Program-made: the position numbers and the translations under genes | The notes under the pieces: generated by a model | Seen by the model: only the letters and a program-made list of their open reading frames with translations | What the model was told of the DNA's origin: nothing | Databases searched by the model: none | Assembly: GCF_900172235.1 (NCBI RefSeq) | Contig: NZ_FWFQ01000004.1 | Coordinates: 1 to 64,000 of the forward strand | Source: Pseudoruegeria aquimaris | Lineage (GTDB): Bacteria; Pseudomonadota; Alphaproteobacteria; Rhodobacterales; Rhodobacteraceae | Direction of reading: 5' to 3' | Length of the DNA: 64,000 bases | In this document: positions 45,489 to 54,941 of the stretch, piece by piece | Position numbering within the stretch: the first letter of the stretch is position 1 | How the letters are laid out: every line of letters begins with the position of its first letter

Positions 45489-45701
45489 ATCCATCTCCCT
45501 GCGGTTCTTCGGTTTTTTGTCTGCGCCACTTGAGCGCGAAACGGCCGCGAATGGAAGCCTTTGATAGCGCCGCAGGCGCCGCGGCGCGCGGGAAACCGCG
45601 AAATTGCCTAAAATGGAACGCGTTTGGCGGGCCCGCTTTTGCCATTTGGTAACGCGCGGCGCCTAGCCCTGTGGATCGATGGCTCACGCAAGGAGGCGAA
45701 G

Positions 45702-48203
45702 ATGGCGGCCGAGGATCAGAACACCCAGGCACAGAACATGGCCGAGCAAACCGGCACGGCGGGGGATGACACGCTCGTCGGTGGCGCGGGGCAGGACAGC
45801 CTCGACGGCGGAGCGGGAAACGACGATCTTTCCGGGCAGGAGTCCGAGGATCGGCTGCTCGGCGGGCAGGGGGATGACTCGCTCGATGGCGGTGACGGCA
45901 ACGATCTTGCCGCCGGCGATTACGTGGGCAGCGAATGGGAACTGGTGGACGGCGTCTGGGTCTACCACCCGGACCGCGTGATCTCCAACCCGGACTGGAA
46001 CACCCTCGATCCCTTCGACACCAACTACAACGATACGATCACCACCGGCGCCGGGGAGGACGTTCTGCTCGGCAACCGCGGCAATGACAGGCTCGACGCC
46101 GGCGCGGGCGACGATCTGATCAATGCCGGCTCCGGGGTGGATACGGCCTACGGCCGCGAGGGGGACGACGTTCTCAACCTCGAAAGCGGCAATGACACAG
46201 GCTACGGCGGCGCCGGCGCGGACATCGTGAATGCCGGGGATGGCGACGATCTCGTCTACGGCGATTCCGGCGCGGTCAACCTGATCGCGGATGCGATCAC
46301 CGGGTCCAAGCCGCAGACCTTCGAGCAGCATGCGCAGCAGGGCGGCTGGGCCCTGCGGGACGGCGCCGCCGGCCAGGAGATGGTGCGCAGCATCGAAACA
46401 AATGCAGGTGAAACCTACGAGCTGTCCTTCGATCTGGCGGCCAACCTTTCGGCCGGGGCCACCTCCGGCACGGTGGAGATTCTCTGGAACGGCGCGGTGG
46501 TGGATACGGTCTCCACCACCTCGGGCGCCTACCAGACCCACAGCGTGCAGGTGGAAGGCACGGGCGGGCCGGGCGAGCTGTCCTTCCGGATCGTGCAGGA
46601 TCCGGCCGAGGCGGGCCCCGAGATCGACATGTCCGGCCCGATCTACAGCTACGACAAGACGATGCAGTTCGGCGGGCAGGAGGTCTCGGTGGAGGCCTTC
46701 GCACCGGGGCAGGCCAAGCTCTACCAGGTGATCGACGGGCAATTGAAGGTGTTTGATCCGGCCACCGAAACCTATGCGGATGCCGGTCCGCCCACCGGTA
46801 TCAAGATCAATGCCACCGGCTTCAACGTGGAGGATGATCTCATTTACGGTGTCGCTCGGTCGACAGGTGTCGATGCACTTGGCCGCACGACAAGCCCGCC
46901 GGACCTGGTGGCTCTTGATGCAAAAGGCAACTTTTACCGAGTCGGAGAGGCACCGTTTTCGGACTACGTTGGTGATTTCGACAGCAGCGGCAATCTCTGG
47001 TCCTTCAACAGCAGCCTGAACCGGGTCGCCAAGATCGACGTGGACAGCCTCGATGCCGACGGCAACCCGGAGGTCACGGTCTACGATCTGCCCAACGATT
47101 TGCTTAAGGGGCAGATCTTCGACATCGCCTACAGCGCCAAGGACGATTGCTTCTACGCCGTGCAGGCGCCCTCCCGCAACGGCGGCAACGGCGAATTGCA
47201 CCGGATCGATCTCTCCGAGGTGGGCAGCGGCGGGGAGCCGCAGATCACCACCATCCCGATCGCGGGCACGCTTTTCGGTGACACCATGCAGAGCGGTATG
47301 GTGAAAGGGGCCTACGGGGCTGTTTTCCTTGACGGGGACGGCAATCTCTTCTTCGGGCTGAACAAGGGCGATCACGATCTCGACGCCAGCACCGGTGCGG
47401 AAGGGGGCGTCTACCAGGTCCACTATGATTTCAACACCGGCTACGCCTACAACGAGTTCAAATCCACCGCGCAGACGACGAATTCCAACGATGGCGCCGT
47501 CGATCCGCGCTCGGTCGATCCCTTCGCCGAGGTGGATACCGAAAGCCCGATCCTGCTCAAGGATCCGTCGGTCGTCAGCCTCGCCGGCGGCAACGACGAT
47601 CTGCGCGGCGGCGACGGCGACGACGTGATGTTCGGTGAAGCCGGGGACGACAAGCTGCACGGAGGCAGCGGCGATGACGAGCTGTCCGGCGGCGAGGGCA
47701 ACGACAAGATCCTCGGCGGCACGGGGAACGACAGTCTCGATGGCGGCTCCGGCGACGACAAGCTGATGTCGGGCGGCGGGCACGATACCGTCGAGGGCGG
47801 CGCCGGCAATGACTACATCCATGCCGGCGGCGGCGATGACGTGATCGACGGCGGGGCGGGGGCCGACAAGATCGTCGGCGGGGCCGGCTCCGACGTGATC
47901 AGCGGCGGTGCCGGAAACGATCACCTCTGGGGTGGCAACTGGGCCGCGGACGGCAGCTCCGACACCTTCGTCGTGGCCCGCGGCGGCGGCAGCGACATGG
48001 TGCACGATTTCGAATCCGGCCACGACGTGGTGGATCTCAGCGACTACGGGCTGAGCTACGAACAGCTCCAGGGCCTGATGGAGGATCAGGGCTGGGCCAC
48101 GGTGATCGATCTCTCCAGCATCGAGGGCGGCCCGCCCGGTGACAAGCTGATCCTGAAATCCGTCTCCATCGACGATCTCGACGAAAGCAACTTCATCCTG
48201 TGA
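45702..48203 (+). CDS. RTX calcium-binding protein, type I secretion substrate
   Basis: An 833-residue, very acidic protein without an N-terminal signal peptide. RTX nonapeptide repeats (GGxGxDxLx) occur in two blocks: about residues 15-200 and 630-760. Between them lie a jelly-roll-like part (~215-315) and a repeat-bearing region that looks like a beta propeller (LYQVIDGQLKVFDPATETYADA, DLVALDAKGNFYRVG, SGNLWSFNSSLNRVAKID). The last residues, DDLDESNFIL, resemble a C-terminal type I secretion signal. The ABC transporter and fusion protein genes follow directly. The repeats would fold on binding Ca2+ outside the cell. AAGGAGG precedes the ATG. Role outside (adhesion, enzyme) is unknown. Confidence 0.88.
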   Translation: MAAEDQNTQAQNMAEQTGTAGDDTLVGGAGQDSLDGGAGNDDLSGQESEDRLLGGQGDDSLDGGDGNDLAAGDYVGSEWELVDGVWVYHPDRVISNPDWNTLDPFDTNYNDTITTGAGEDVLLGNRGNDRLDAGAGDDLINAGSGVDTAYGREGDDVLNLESGNDTGYGGAGADIVNAGDGDDLVYGDSGAVNLIADAITGSKPQTFEQHAQQGGWALRDGAAGQEMVRSIETNAGETYELSFDLAANLSAGATSGTVEILWNGAVVDTVSTTSGAYQTHSVQVEGTGGPGELSFRIVQDPAEAGPEIDMSGPIYSYDKTMQFGGQEVSVEAFAPGQAKLYQVIDGQLKVFDPATETYADAGPPTGIKINATGFNVEDDLIYGVARSTGVDALGRTTSPPDLVALDAKGNFYRVGEAPFSDYVGDFDSSGNLWSFNSSLNRVAKIDVDSLDADGNPEVTVYDLPNDLLKGQIFDIAYSAKDDCFYAVQAPSRNGGNGELHRIDLSEVGSGGEPQITTIPIAGTLFGDTMQSGMVKGAYGAVFLDGDGNLFFGLNKGDHDLDASTGAEGGVYQVHYDFNTGYAYNEFKSTAQTTNSNDGAVDPRSVDPFAEVDTESPILLKDPSVVSLAGGNDDLRGGDGDDVMFGEAGDDKLHGGSGDDELSGGEGNDKILGGTGNDSLDGGSGDDKLMSGGGHDTVEGGAGNDYIHAGGGDDVIDGGAGADKIVGGAGSDVISGGAGNDHLWGGNWAADGSSDTFVVARGGGSDMVHDFESGHDVVDLSDYGLSYEQLQGLMEDQGWATVIDLSSIEGGPPGDKLILKSVSIDDLDESNFIL

Positions 48204-50317
48204 CACGCGCTCCCAATCCGGCTGCCCCGGCGGGGCCACCGGCAGGGCAACCGGCGGACATCCTGAAGATCCGCCGGCTGCTGCCGCCGCTGTTGGCCTA
48301 CGGGTTCGTCAGCAACCTCGCCGCGCTGGTGACGCCGCTCTTCATGATGCAGGTGCTCGACCGGGTCGTGCCCTCGGGCAACATGGCCACGCTGCTTCTG
48401 CTGCTGGTCATCGCCGTGGCGGCGCTTCTGGCCAGCAGCCTCGTGGATTTCGCCCGCGACCGGGTGCTGGGCCGCCTGGCCCGCTGGGTGGACAGGCTCT
48501 GCACCCTGCCGCTGCTGGCGCAGCCGCCGCAGGCTCAGGCCGAGGCGGCCCAGGCCCTCGCGGCGGCCCGCGGAATGCTTTCGGGGGGCGGGCTGGTGGC
48601 CCTGTTGAACCTCGCCTGGGTGCCGGTGTTCCTGGCCGGGCTCGGGCTGATCCACTGGGCCTATCCGCTGCTGGCGCTGGTGATGGTCGCCGCGCTCTGG
48701 CTCGCCCGCAAGCTGGGCGATCTGCTGGCGGCGGATCCGCGCCAGTCCGCGGTGCAGCTCGGCGAGCAGGAACGGGCGGTTTCCGCCCAGATCGCGGCAC
48801 TCGGGCGCCAGCCGCTGGGGCCTGCCGTCGCGGCGCAGCTCGCCGCGCGGCTGGACAGAATCAAGGCCGCGCGGCTGGCGATGGAGGAGGCGGCGGACGG
48901 GCCGTCCGAAACCGCGCGTGCCGGGGCGGGCTTCCTGCGCCAGATGGCACAGCTGGCGGCCCTTGCCGCCGGCGCGGCGCTTGTGGCGCGGGGCCAGATT
49001 TCCGCCGGGGGCATGATCGCGGCCTCCATCCTCACGGCCAAGGCCGTCACCGCGGCGGAGCAGGGCCTGGCCACGCTGGCCGGCAGCGGCAACCTCCTTG
49101 CGCCCTTCGCCACGCTCGCGGCCCTGCCGACGGTGGCGCAGGGCGGGCTGGAGGCGGTTCCCTTCGAGGGGCGGCTGCGGGCCGAGGGGCTGATCTACCC
49201 GCGTGGCGGGGGCGCGCCGCCGCGGCTTGAGCGGGTGTCCTTCACGTTGGAGCCGGGCCAGTGCCTCGCGGTGATCGGCGATTCCGGCTCCGGCAAGACA
49301 ACGCTGCTCAAGGCGCTCGCCGGGCTGGATCCGGCGCCGGTGGGCGGGGTGCTGCTGGATGACACCGACGTGCGCCAGCTGTCCCCGCTGGCCCATGGCG
49401 CGGCGGTGGGCTACCTGCCGCAGCTCGCCGAGCTTCTGCCGGGCACCATCGCCGAGAATATCGCCGGCTTCCGCCCGGAGGCCACCGATGCCGAGGTCGT
49501 GGCCGCGGCGAAGCGTGCGCGCGCCCACGGGATGATCTCGGCGCTGCCCGAAGGCTATGCCACCGATCTCACCCGCGCGGGCAATCTGCTCACGGCCGGG
49601 CAGCGGCAGCAGGTGGCGCTCGCCGCGGCGCTGTTTCCTTCGCCGCGCTACCTCTTCCTCGACGAGCCCAACGCACTGCTGGACCGTCACGCCGAGGCAG
49701 GCCTCTGCGAAACGCTGTCGGAACTGAAGGCGGCGGGCGCGACGATCGTCATGGTGCTGCACCGGGCCGGGATCATCGGGCTGGCCGACATGGTGGCGGT
49801 GCTGGACCGCGGGCGGCTGGCCGATTTCGGCCCGCGCAGCCAGGTGCTCGGGCGCCAGGCCGAGGGCCGGCGCACGATCCGGCTGCCCCTGCGCGAAACC
49901 TCGCTCCAGGATCTCGCGGACTGGATCACGCGGCAGTTCACCCGCGCCGGGGATGCGCCCTTCGCGGCCAAGGCCGTGCTGCTGGGCACCGAGATGTTCC
50001 AGGCGGCGCTTCTGAACGGTCCGCAGGACGTGCCGCGCGAGGCGCGTCTGGATTTCAGCTTCCAGGACGACACCCATTGCACGCTCGAACTCCGGGAAGA
50101 CGGCCCCTCGGAGGCGGGCAAGCGCATGGTCGAGGTGCGCGCCGCCATGGCGCAGGGCGCGCCCGATGATGCCGCCTTCAAGCCGCAGGAACGTCCGCTG
50201 GCCACGGCGGAGCGGCTGGCGAGCCGCCTGAGCGTGGAAAGCAGCGACACCCGCACCTGCATCCGTGCCGAGCTTGCCGCCCAGGGCGCCCCGGCCGATC
50301 TCGGGAGGCCCCATTGA
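48200..50317 (+). CDS. Type I secretion ABC transporter with C-terminal extension
   Basis: A 705-residue PrtD-like exporter. It has a six-helix membrane domain (residues ~30-320) without an N-terminal C39 peptidase-like domain. The ATPase domain has Walker A GDSGSGKTT, a signature altered to LTAGQRQQ, Walker B YLFLDEPNALLD and an H-loop VMVLHRAG. PrtD-type proteins end near residue 560-580; here about 150 residues follow, with segments that recall a degenerate RsbW-like ATPase fold (see findings). The start is a GTG overlapping the RTX stop. It would export the RTX protein encoded before it. Confidence 0.88.
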   Translation: MTRAPNPAAPAGPPAGQPADILKIRRLLPPLLAYGFVSNLAALVTPLFMMQVLDRVVPSGNMATLLLLLVIAVAALLASSLVDFARDRVLGRLARWVDRLCTLPLLAQPPQAQAEAAQALAAARGMLSGGGLVALLNLAWVPVFLAGLGLIHWAYPLLALVMVAALWLARKLGDLLAADPRQSAVQLGEQERAVSAQIAALGRQPLGPAVAAQLAARLDRIKAARLAMEEAADGPSETARAGAGFLRQMAQLAALAAGAALVARGQISAGGMIAASILTAKAVTAAEQGLATLAGSGNLLAPFATLAALPTVAQGGLEAVPFEGRLRAEGLIYPRGGGAPPRLERVSFTLEPGQCLAVIGDSGSGKTTLLKALAGLDPAPVGGVLLDDTDVRQLSPLAHGAAVGYLPQLAELLPGTIAENIAGFRPEATDAEVVAAAKRARAHGMISALPEGYATDLTRAGNLLTAGQRQQVALAAALFPSPRYLFLDEPNALLDRHAEAGLCETLSELKAAGATIVMVLHRAGIIGLADMVAVLDRGRLADFGPRSQVLGRQAEGRRTIRLPLRETSLQDLADWITRQFTRAGDAPFAAKAVLLGTEMFQAALLNGPQDVPREARLDFSFQDDTHCTLELREDGPSEAGKRMVEVRAAMAQGAPDDAAFKPQERPLATAERLASRLSVESSDTRTCIRAELAAQGAPADLGRPH

Positions 50318-51786
50318 CGGCCCCCCTGCAAAAGGCGCCGGCCGCCGCCGCCGAGGCGCCCGAAAGCGGCCTGCCGCGGGAGGTGACGCGCCCGCTCACC
50401 TGGGGCATGGCGGCGATCTTCGGGTTTCTCGCCGCGGCCATCCTCTGGTCCACCGCGGCGCCGCTGACCACGAGCATCCACGCGAGCGGCCGGCTGGTGT
50501 CCAGCCTGCCGAACTTCGAGATCCAGCACGGCTACGGCGGCGAGATCGCCGAGGTCGGCGTTACGGAGAACGCACCGGTGGAGGCGGGGCAGATGCTGTT
50601 CCGCCTCGATACGCGGGTGGAGGCGGCCACCCGGCGCGAGATCGCGGCGCGGCTCGCCCGGCTGGAGGAAGAGACGGCGGTGATCCGGGCGCTCCTCGCG
50701 GAGGCGACCGAAACCGGCGGGGCCGGTGGCGGAGATGAGGCGGGGAAAGCCGAAGCGCAGGGCTTCGTGCTTGAAGGAGGGGCGGCCGGCGCGGGGGAAC
50801 CGCAACCCGGGCCCGCGCTCCTGGAGGTGCCGGCCGGCGGGCCGGGGGCTATGGGCCCGGAGGCCGGGGTGGTGCGCGTGGCTGCCCGCAGCGAGATCGC
50901 CCGCCGCTACGCGCGCGAAGCCGAGGTGGCGCGGCTGCGCAAGCAGAGCCTCGAAGAGGGAGCCGAGGCGATGGAGCAGCAGGCCCGTGCCGCCTTGGCC
51001 GAGGCCGACTACCTGGCCCAGCGGCTCGCGCTTCTGCGCGGCCGCGAGGAGAAGCAGCGCCACCTGCTGGGCCGCGGGCTGACCCGCGAAACAGAGGTGG
51101 ACAGGATCACCGAACAGGTGCTGGCCGTGGCCGGCGCGCAGGAGCAGAAACAGGCCAGCGCCGCGGCGCTGATGCAGCAGGCCCAGAAGGCGCGGGCCGA
51201 TGCGCGCGGGATCATGTTGGAGCTGGCGGCGGCCCACCTGCGCCAGATCCAGCAGAACGAGGCGCAGGCGTCCCAGATGCGCCAGGAACTCGCCCGGCTG
51301 GACGCGGTGCTCGGCGCGGCGGTGATCGTCGCCCCGGTGTCCGGCCATGTGCAGGAGCTGCGCTTCGACAGCCCGCAGATGTATGCGCCGCGCGGCCAGA
51401 CGCTCGCGGTGATCGCCCAGCACCTGGAGGAACCTTTCGCGCGGCTCACCATCCCCACGGGCAGCATCGACCAGGTGTCTGTGGGGATGCGCGGCAAGAT
51501 CACCATCAACGGCCTGCCGCAGCGGGAGCTGCCGGCGCTGCATGCCACGATCACGGCGATCACGCCGGAAGCGGTGAAGGACGGCGAGGGCCGGGCCATC
51601 GGCTACTCGGCGACGGCGCGCATCGACGCGAGCGACCTGGAGGCCGCGCAGGGGGCCTTGCAGAGCCGTTTCCGGCTGGCGGCGGACATGCCCGTTTCCG
51701 CCACGCTGACGGGCCGGCAGATCACGCTCTGGCGCTACCTGACCCAACCCTTCACCAGCGCCTTCGCCGGCGCTTTCGAGGACTGA
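50314..51786 (+). CDS. Type I secretion membrane-fusion protein (HlyD family)
   Basis: A 490-residue adaptor with one N-terminal membrane helix (~residues 30-50), a lipoyl/beta-barrel half-motif (FEIQHGYGGEIAEVGVTENA), a long coiled coil (~190-340) and the returning lipoyl half (VIVAPVSGHVQELRF), ending in a beta barrel. It bridges the ABC transporter and an outer-membrane TolC protein, which is not encoded here. It starts at a TTG that overlaps the transporter stop, after GGGAGG. An insertion of ~50 residues rich in Gly/Glu (about 135-185) is unusual. Confidence 0.9.
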   Translation: MTAPLQKAPAAAAEAPESGLPREVTRPLTWGMAAIFGFLAAAILWSTAAPLTTSIHASGRLVSSLPNFEIQHGYGGEIAEVGVTENAPVEAGQMLFRLDTRVEAATRREIAARLARLEEETAVIRALLAEATETGGAGGGDEAGKAEAQGFVLEGGAAGAGEPQPGPALLEVPAGGPGAMGPEAGVVRVAARSEIARRYAREAEVARLRKQSLEEGAEAMEQQARAALAEADYLAQRLALLRGREEKQRHLLGRGLTRETEVDRITEQVLAVAGAQEQKQASAAALMQQAQKARADARGIMLELAAAHLRQIQQNEAQASQMRQELARLDAVLGAAVIVAPVSGHVQELRFDSPQMYAPRGQTLAVIAQHLEEPFARLTIPTGSIDQVSVGMRGKITINGLPQRELPALHATITAITPEAVKDGEGRAIGYSATARIDASDLEAAQGALQSRFRLAADMPVSATLTGRQITLWRYLTQPFTSAFAGAFED

Positions 51787-51835
51787 ACGGCACGGATGCG
51801 CGCCGGGGCCTCGGTGGCCGGCGCGCTCTGCTGGA

Positions 51836-52072
51836 TCAATCGGCCGGCTCCTCGGCGTCGGCGCGGGCGGCGAGTGTCAGCATGTGCCGGGCGAACCAGA
51901 GCGTGGCCGGCACCGCGATCAGCGCGCCCAGCAGGATGGACGCGGTGGTGGAGAGCACGGGCAGCCCGATCCAGGAGCCCAGCAGCGAGGCGAAGAAGAC
52001 GTTCACCGCCATCGCTCCCGCCCCGAACGGGTAGAGCGCCAGCGTGAGGCGGGCCAGCGGCGAAGGCCTCAT
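51836..52072 (-). CDS. Small membrane protein after the nor genes
   Basis: A 78-residue protein with two membrane helices (about residues 8-35 and 40-65) and an acidic end. It overlaps the preceding 59-residue gene by four bases, so it is the last gene of the nor operon. Not recognised with certainty; it might be a NorF-like accessory protein, which is a guess from size and place. Confidence 0.65.
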   Translation of the reverse strand: MRPSPLARLTLALYPFGAGAMAVNVFFASLLGSWIGLPVLSTTASILLGALIAVPATLWFARHMLTLAARADAEEPAD

Positions 52073-52248
52073 CGCCGCGCCACCAGCCGCGCCACGGCGA
52101 TCAGGGCCGCGACAAACGCCAGCGATGCCATGGCGAACCAGAATTCCGCCGTGGCCGATTGCGCGTTCGGGGTGGGGCGCTCGAAGCCTGCCGCCAGCGC
52201 GGGGGCGGCTGCGAGCAGGGTGGAAAGGGCGGGAATGAAGCGTGTCAT
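52069..52248 (-). CDS. Small membrane protein, possibly NnrT-like
   Basis: A 59-residue protein: signal or anchor segment (residues 1-~20), the conserved-looking segment FERPTPNAQSATAEFWFAMA, and one C-terminal helix ending VARRLVARR-like basic residues. Its start lies one base from the norD stop, so it belongs to the nor operon. A short NnrT protein is described in denitrifying Rhodobacter; the match is from memory and position only. Confidence 0.6.
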   Translation of the reverse strand: MTRFIPALSTLLAAAPALAAGFERPTPNAQSATAEFWFAMASLAFVAALIAVARLVARR

Positions 52249-52249
52249 G

Positions 52250-54136
52250 TCAGCTTTCCTGTGTGAGGGAGCGGTAGATTTCGGGCAGGGCGCGCAACAG
52301 GCGCGCAGGCTCGGGCAGCAGGGTGAAGCCGCCCTTGCCGAAGATGCGGGCGAACCAGTCCTGCCCGTCGGCATCCACGATCACCGAATGCACGATCTGG
52401 CCCGCGCGGCGGGCTTCGCGCACGGCCATGCGGCTGTCTTCGATACCGTGCTGGCCCTCGTAGTGATCCAGATCATTGGGCTTGCCGTCGGTGAGGACGA
52501 GCAGCAGCTTCTGGCGGCTGCCTTCCTCGGACAGCCGCATGGAGGCGTGGCGCAGTGCGGCGCCGAGGCGGGTATACTGGCCCGGCTTCAGCCCGCCGAT
52601 GTTGCGCATCACCTGCGCATCCATCGGATCGGCAAAGCCCTTCACCCGGTGCAGGAACACGCGATCGCGCCGCAGCGAGGAAAAGCCCCAGATGCCGCAG
52701 CGGTCGCCCGCGGCCTCGATGCCCCCGGCCAGCGCGGCCAGGGCTTCGCGCGCCACTTCCATGACGTTGGTGTCGCCGAGGCTCGCCTCGGTGGAGCGGG
52801 AGCAGTCGAGCAGGATCGCGACCGAAAGCTCGCGCTCGATCTTGCGCGACGCCATGTAGAGCCGGTCACTGCCGCGCCCGGAGGCCACCAGATCGGCGCG
52901 GGCGTTGATCACGGCGTCCAGATCCAGCTCCTGCCCGTCGATCTGGCGCGGCGAGAGCACGCGGCGCGGGCGCAGGGCCTCGAACTGGCGGCGCACGGCG
53001 GCCAGGCGGCGCGGATCGGGGCGGAACGCGGGCGCATCGGGTGCGATCTGCACCGGGGCTTCCAGCACGCGGGCGTGATCCTCCATGTAGCTGCGCGTGC
53101 GCATGTTCCACTCGGGGTAGGTATGGGCGCCGGCGAGCCTTGCGTGATCGGCCTCCTGCGGCGAGAGATCGAGGTGCAGCCGCAGCCGGGTGGCGGCCTT
53201 GCGGTCATGCTTGCTGAGGGTGACGCTCTCCTGATCCTCGGCGGCCTTCTGGGCGTCATCTTCGTTTTCGTCCTGCACCGAGCGGTTGATGTTCATGGAT
53301 TCGACCCAGGACAGGATCGTTTCGAAGCGGTGGATGATGAAACTGTCGCGCCGGTTGGCCTGGTCGAGGTCGCGCCGCTCGCCCTGCTTGCGGCTTTCGA
53401 CGGGAAGCGCGGGCATCGGGGCCGTGCTCTCGGCGTCCTCCTCGCGGGGCGTCGTGCCGGTCGCGGGGCGCAGGTAGCGCAGCCAGATCGGCACCGGGGC
53501 GAAGGGGGTGTAGCCGCGGGCGGGTGCGATCGGAATCTCGGCGGCCGCGCCGCCGAGCTGATCGCGCAGGGCGCGTTCCATCGCGGCTTCGGCCGGGGTG
53601 CGGGCGAGGTTTTCGCGCTGCGCGAGGCAGCCGGCGGCAAGGGCGCCGTAGGCGGCGCGCAGGCCGGGGCAGGCGCGCCAGACGGCATCGCAGGCCGCCG
53701 CGGAGGCGCGGATCTGGGCGCAGTCGTTGGCCTGCGCGCCCTCGGGCAGGTCCAGAGCGGTGACATCGGTGAGCGCGGCGGAGGCGGTGAGCCAGAGGTA
53801 GGCGGCGCGGTTCAGATCTTCGCTGGGGAAGGCGTCCATCACCGGCGGCAGGCGCAGGCGCTCGCCGTCGTATGTCGCGACGGGCGCGGCCTCTGGCCCC
53901 TTGGCCAGCCGCTGCCGCCAGCCGCGGCGGTGGGTCAGCGCCACCGGGCTGGCCGGGCCGATGTCGACGCTGGCCGCGCCCCCGAGGGCGCGGAACAGCA
54001 GGGCGGCGGAGGGGCGGATCGCCTCGAAGGGCACCGCCGCCTCGGGGAAGGCCGATCCCGGCACCATGGCGGTGGCGAGATCGTGCCAGAGGTTGCCCAC
54101 GGCCTCTTCCGGTTCGAGAAAATCCAGAAGCGCCAT
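52250..54136 (-). CDS. norD: Nitric oxide reductase activation protein NorD
   Basis: A 628-residue NorD. The C-terminal ~200 residues are a von Willebrand factor A domain with an intact metal site (ILLDCSRSTEAS: DxSxS), and the long N-terminal part is alpha-helical and family specific. Family knowledge: NorD acts with the MoxR-type ATPase NorQ to insert the non-haem iron or activate NorCB. Four bases separate it from norQ. Confidence 0.95.
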   Translation of the reverse strand: MALLDFLEPEEAVGNLWHDLATAMVPGSAFPEAAVPFEAIRPSAALLFRALGGAASVDIGPASPVALTHRRGWRQRLAKGPEAAPVATYDGERLRLPPVMDAFPSEDLNRAAYLWLTASAALTDVTALDLPEGAQANDCAQIRASAAACDAVWRACPGLRAAYGALAAGCLAQRENLARTPAEAAMERALRDQLGGAAAEIPIAPARGYTPFAPVPIWLRYLRPATGTTPREEDAESTAPMPALPVESRKQGERRDLDQANRRDSFIIHRFETILSWVESMNINRSVQDENEDDAQKAAEDQESVTLSKHDRKAATRLRLHLDLSPQEADHARLAGAHTYPEWNMRTRSYMEDHARVLEAPVQIAPDAPAFRPDPRRLAAVRRQFEALRPRRVLSPRQIDGQELDLDAVINARADLVASGRGSDRLYMASRKIERELSVAILLDCSRSTEASLGDTNVMEVAREALAALAGGIEAAGDRCGIWGFSSLRRDRVFLHRVKGFADPMDAQVMRNIGGLKPGQYTRLGAALRHASMRLSEEGSRQKLLLVLTDGKPNDLDHYEGQHGIEDSRMAVREARRAGQIVHSVIVDADGQDWFARIFGKGGFTLLPEPARLLRALPEIYRSLTQES

Positions 54137-54140
54137 GGGC

Positions 54141-54938
54141 CTACCCGTAGATCACGGCCACGAGATCGCGCAGGGCGGATTTCGTGTCCTCGTCGTCGCT
54201 CAGGGGTTCGATCACGGCGGCCTCCAGCGCGGCCGGCACGGCCATGCCGCGCGCGATCAGCGTGGCGGCGTAGACGAGCAGCCGGGTCGAGACCCCTTCC
54301 TCCAGATCCATGCCCGAGAGCGAACGGATCTTGGCCGCCAGCCGCACCAGCGGCGCGACGCGCGCCTCCTCCAGCCCGCTTTCCGCCGCCACCACGGCGA
54401 TTTCCGTTTTCTCGGGCGGGAAATCGAAGCTGATGGAGAGGAAGCGCTGCCGGGTGGAGGGCTTCAGGCGTTTGAGGATGTTCTGGTAGCCGGGGTTGTA
54501 GGAGGCCACCAGCATGAAGCCATCGGGCGCCTTCAGCTCTTCGCCGGTGCGGTCGATCACCAGGGTGCGGCGGTTGTCGGTGAGCGGGTGCAGCACCACG
54601 GTCACGTCCTTGCGCGCCTCCACCACCTCGTCGAGGTAGCAGATCGCCCCTTCGCGCACCGCGCGGGTGAGCGGGCCGTCAACCCATTCGGTTTCGCCCC
54701 CCTTCAGCAGGTAGCGCCCGATCAGATCGGCGGCGGAGAGATCGTCGTGGCAGGCCACCGTGTAGAGCTTGCGCCCGGTGGCGGCGGCCATGTGCTCGAC
54801 GAAGCGCGTCTTGCCGCAGCCGGTCGGCCCCTTCAGCAGAAGGGGCAAACCGTTTTTCTGGGCCATCTCGAACAGGGCGCATTCATTGCCCTGCGGTAGG
54901 TAGGCCGGGATGGCGGGGGCCTGGCTCATGGCGTTCAT
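54141..54938 (-). CDS. norQ: MoxR-type AAA+ ATPase NorQ
   Basis: A 265-residue AAA+ ATPase of the CbbQ/NirQ/NorQ group. Walker A is KGPTGCGKTRFVEH, Walker B is AICYLDEVVEARKD, and a sensor region follows (LVASYNPGYQNIL). It would form a ring that works with NorD on the NO reductase. Three bases separate it from norB. Confidence 0.96.
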   Translation of the reverse strand: MNAMSQAPAIPAYLPQGNECALFEMAQKNGLPLLLKGPTGCGKTRFVEHMAAATGRKLYTVACHDDLSAADLIGRYLLKGGETEWVDGPLTRAVREGAICYLDEVVEARKDVTVVLHPLTDNRRTLVIDRTGEELKAPDGFMLVASYNPGYQNILKRLKPSTRQRFLSISFDFPPEKTEIAVVAAESGLEEARVAPLVRLAAKIRSLSGMDLEEGVSTRLLVYAATLIARGMAVPAALEAAVIEPLSDDEDTKSALRDLVAVIYG

Positions 54939-54941
54939 GGC

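Noticed and set aside
45742-48000. Tandem DNA repeats or a CRISPR-like array in the RTX gene
   Set aside because: The periodic pattern comes from the nine-residue GGxGxDxLx protein repeats; the DNA units differ and are within one open frame.
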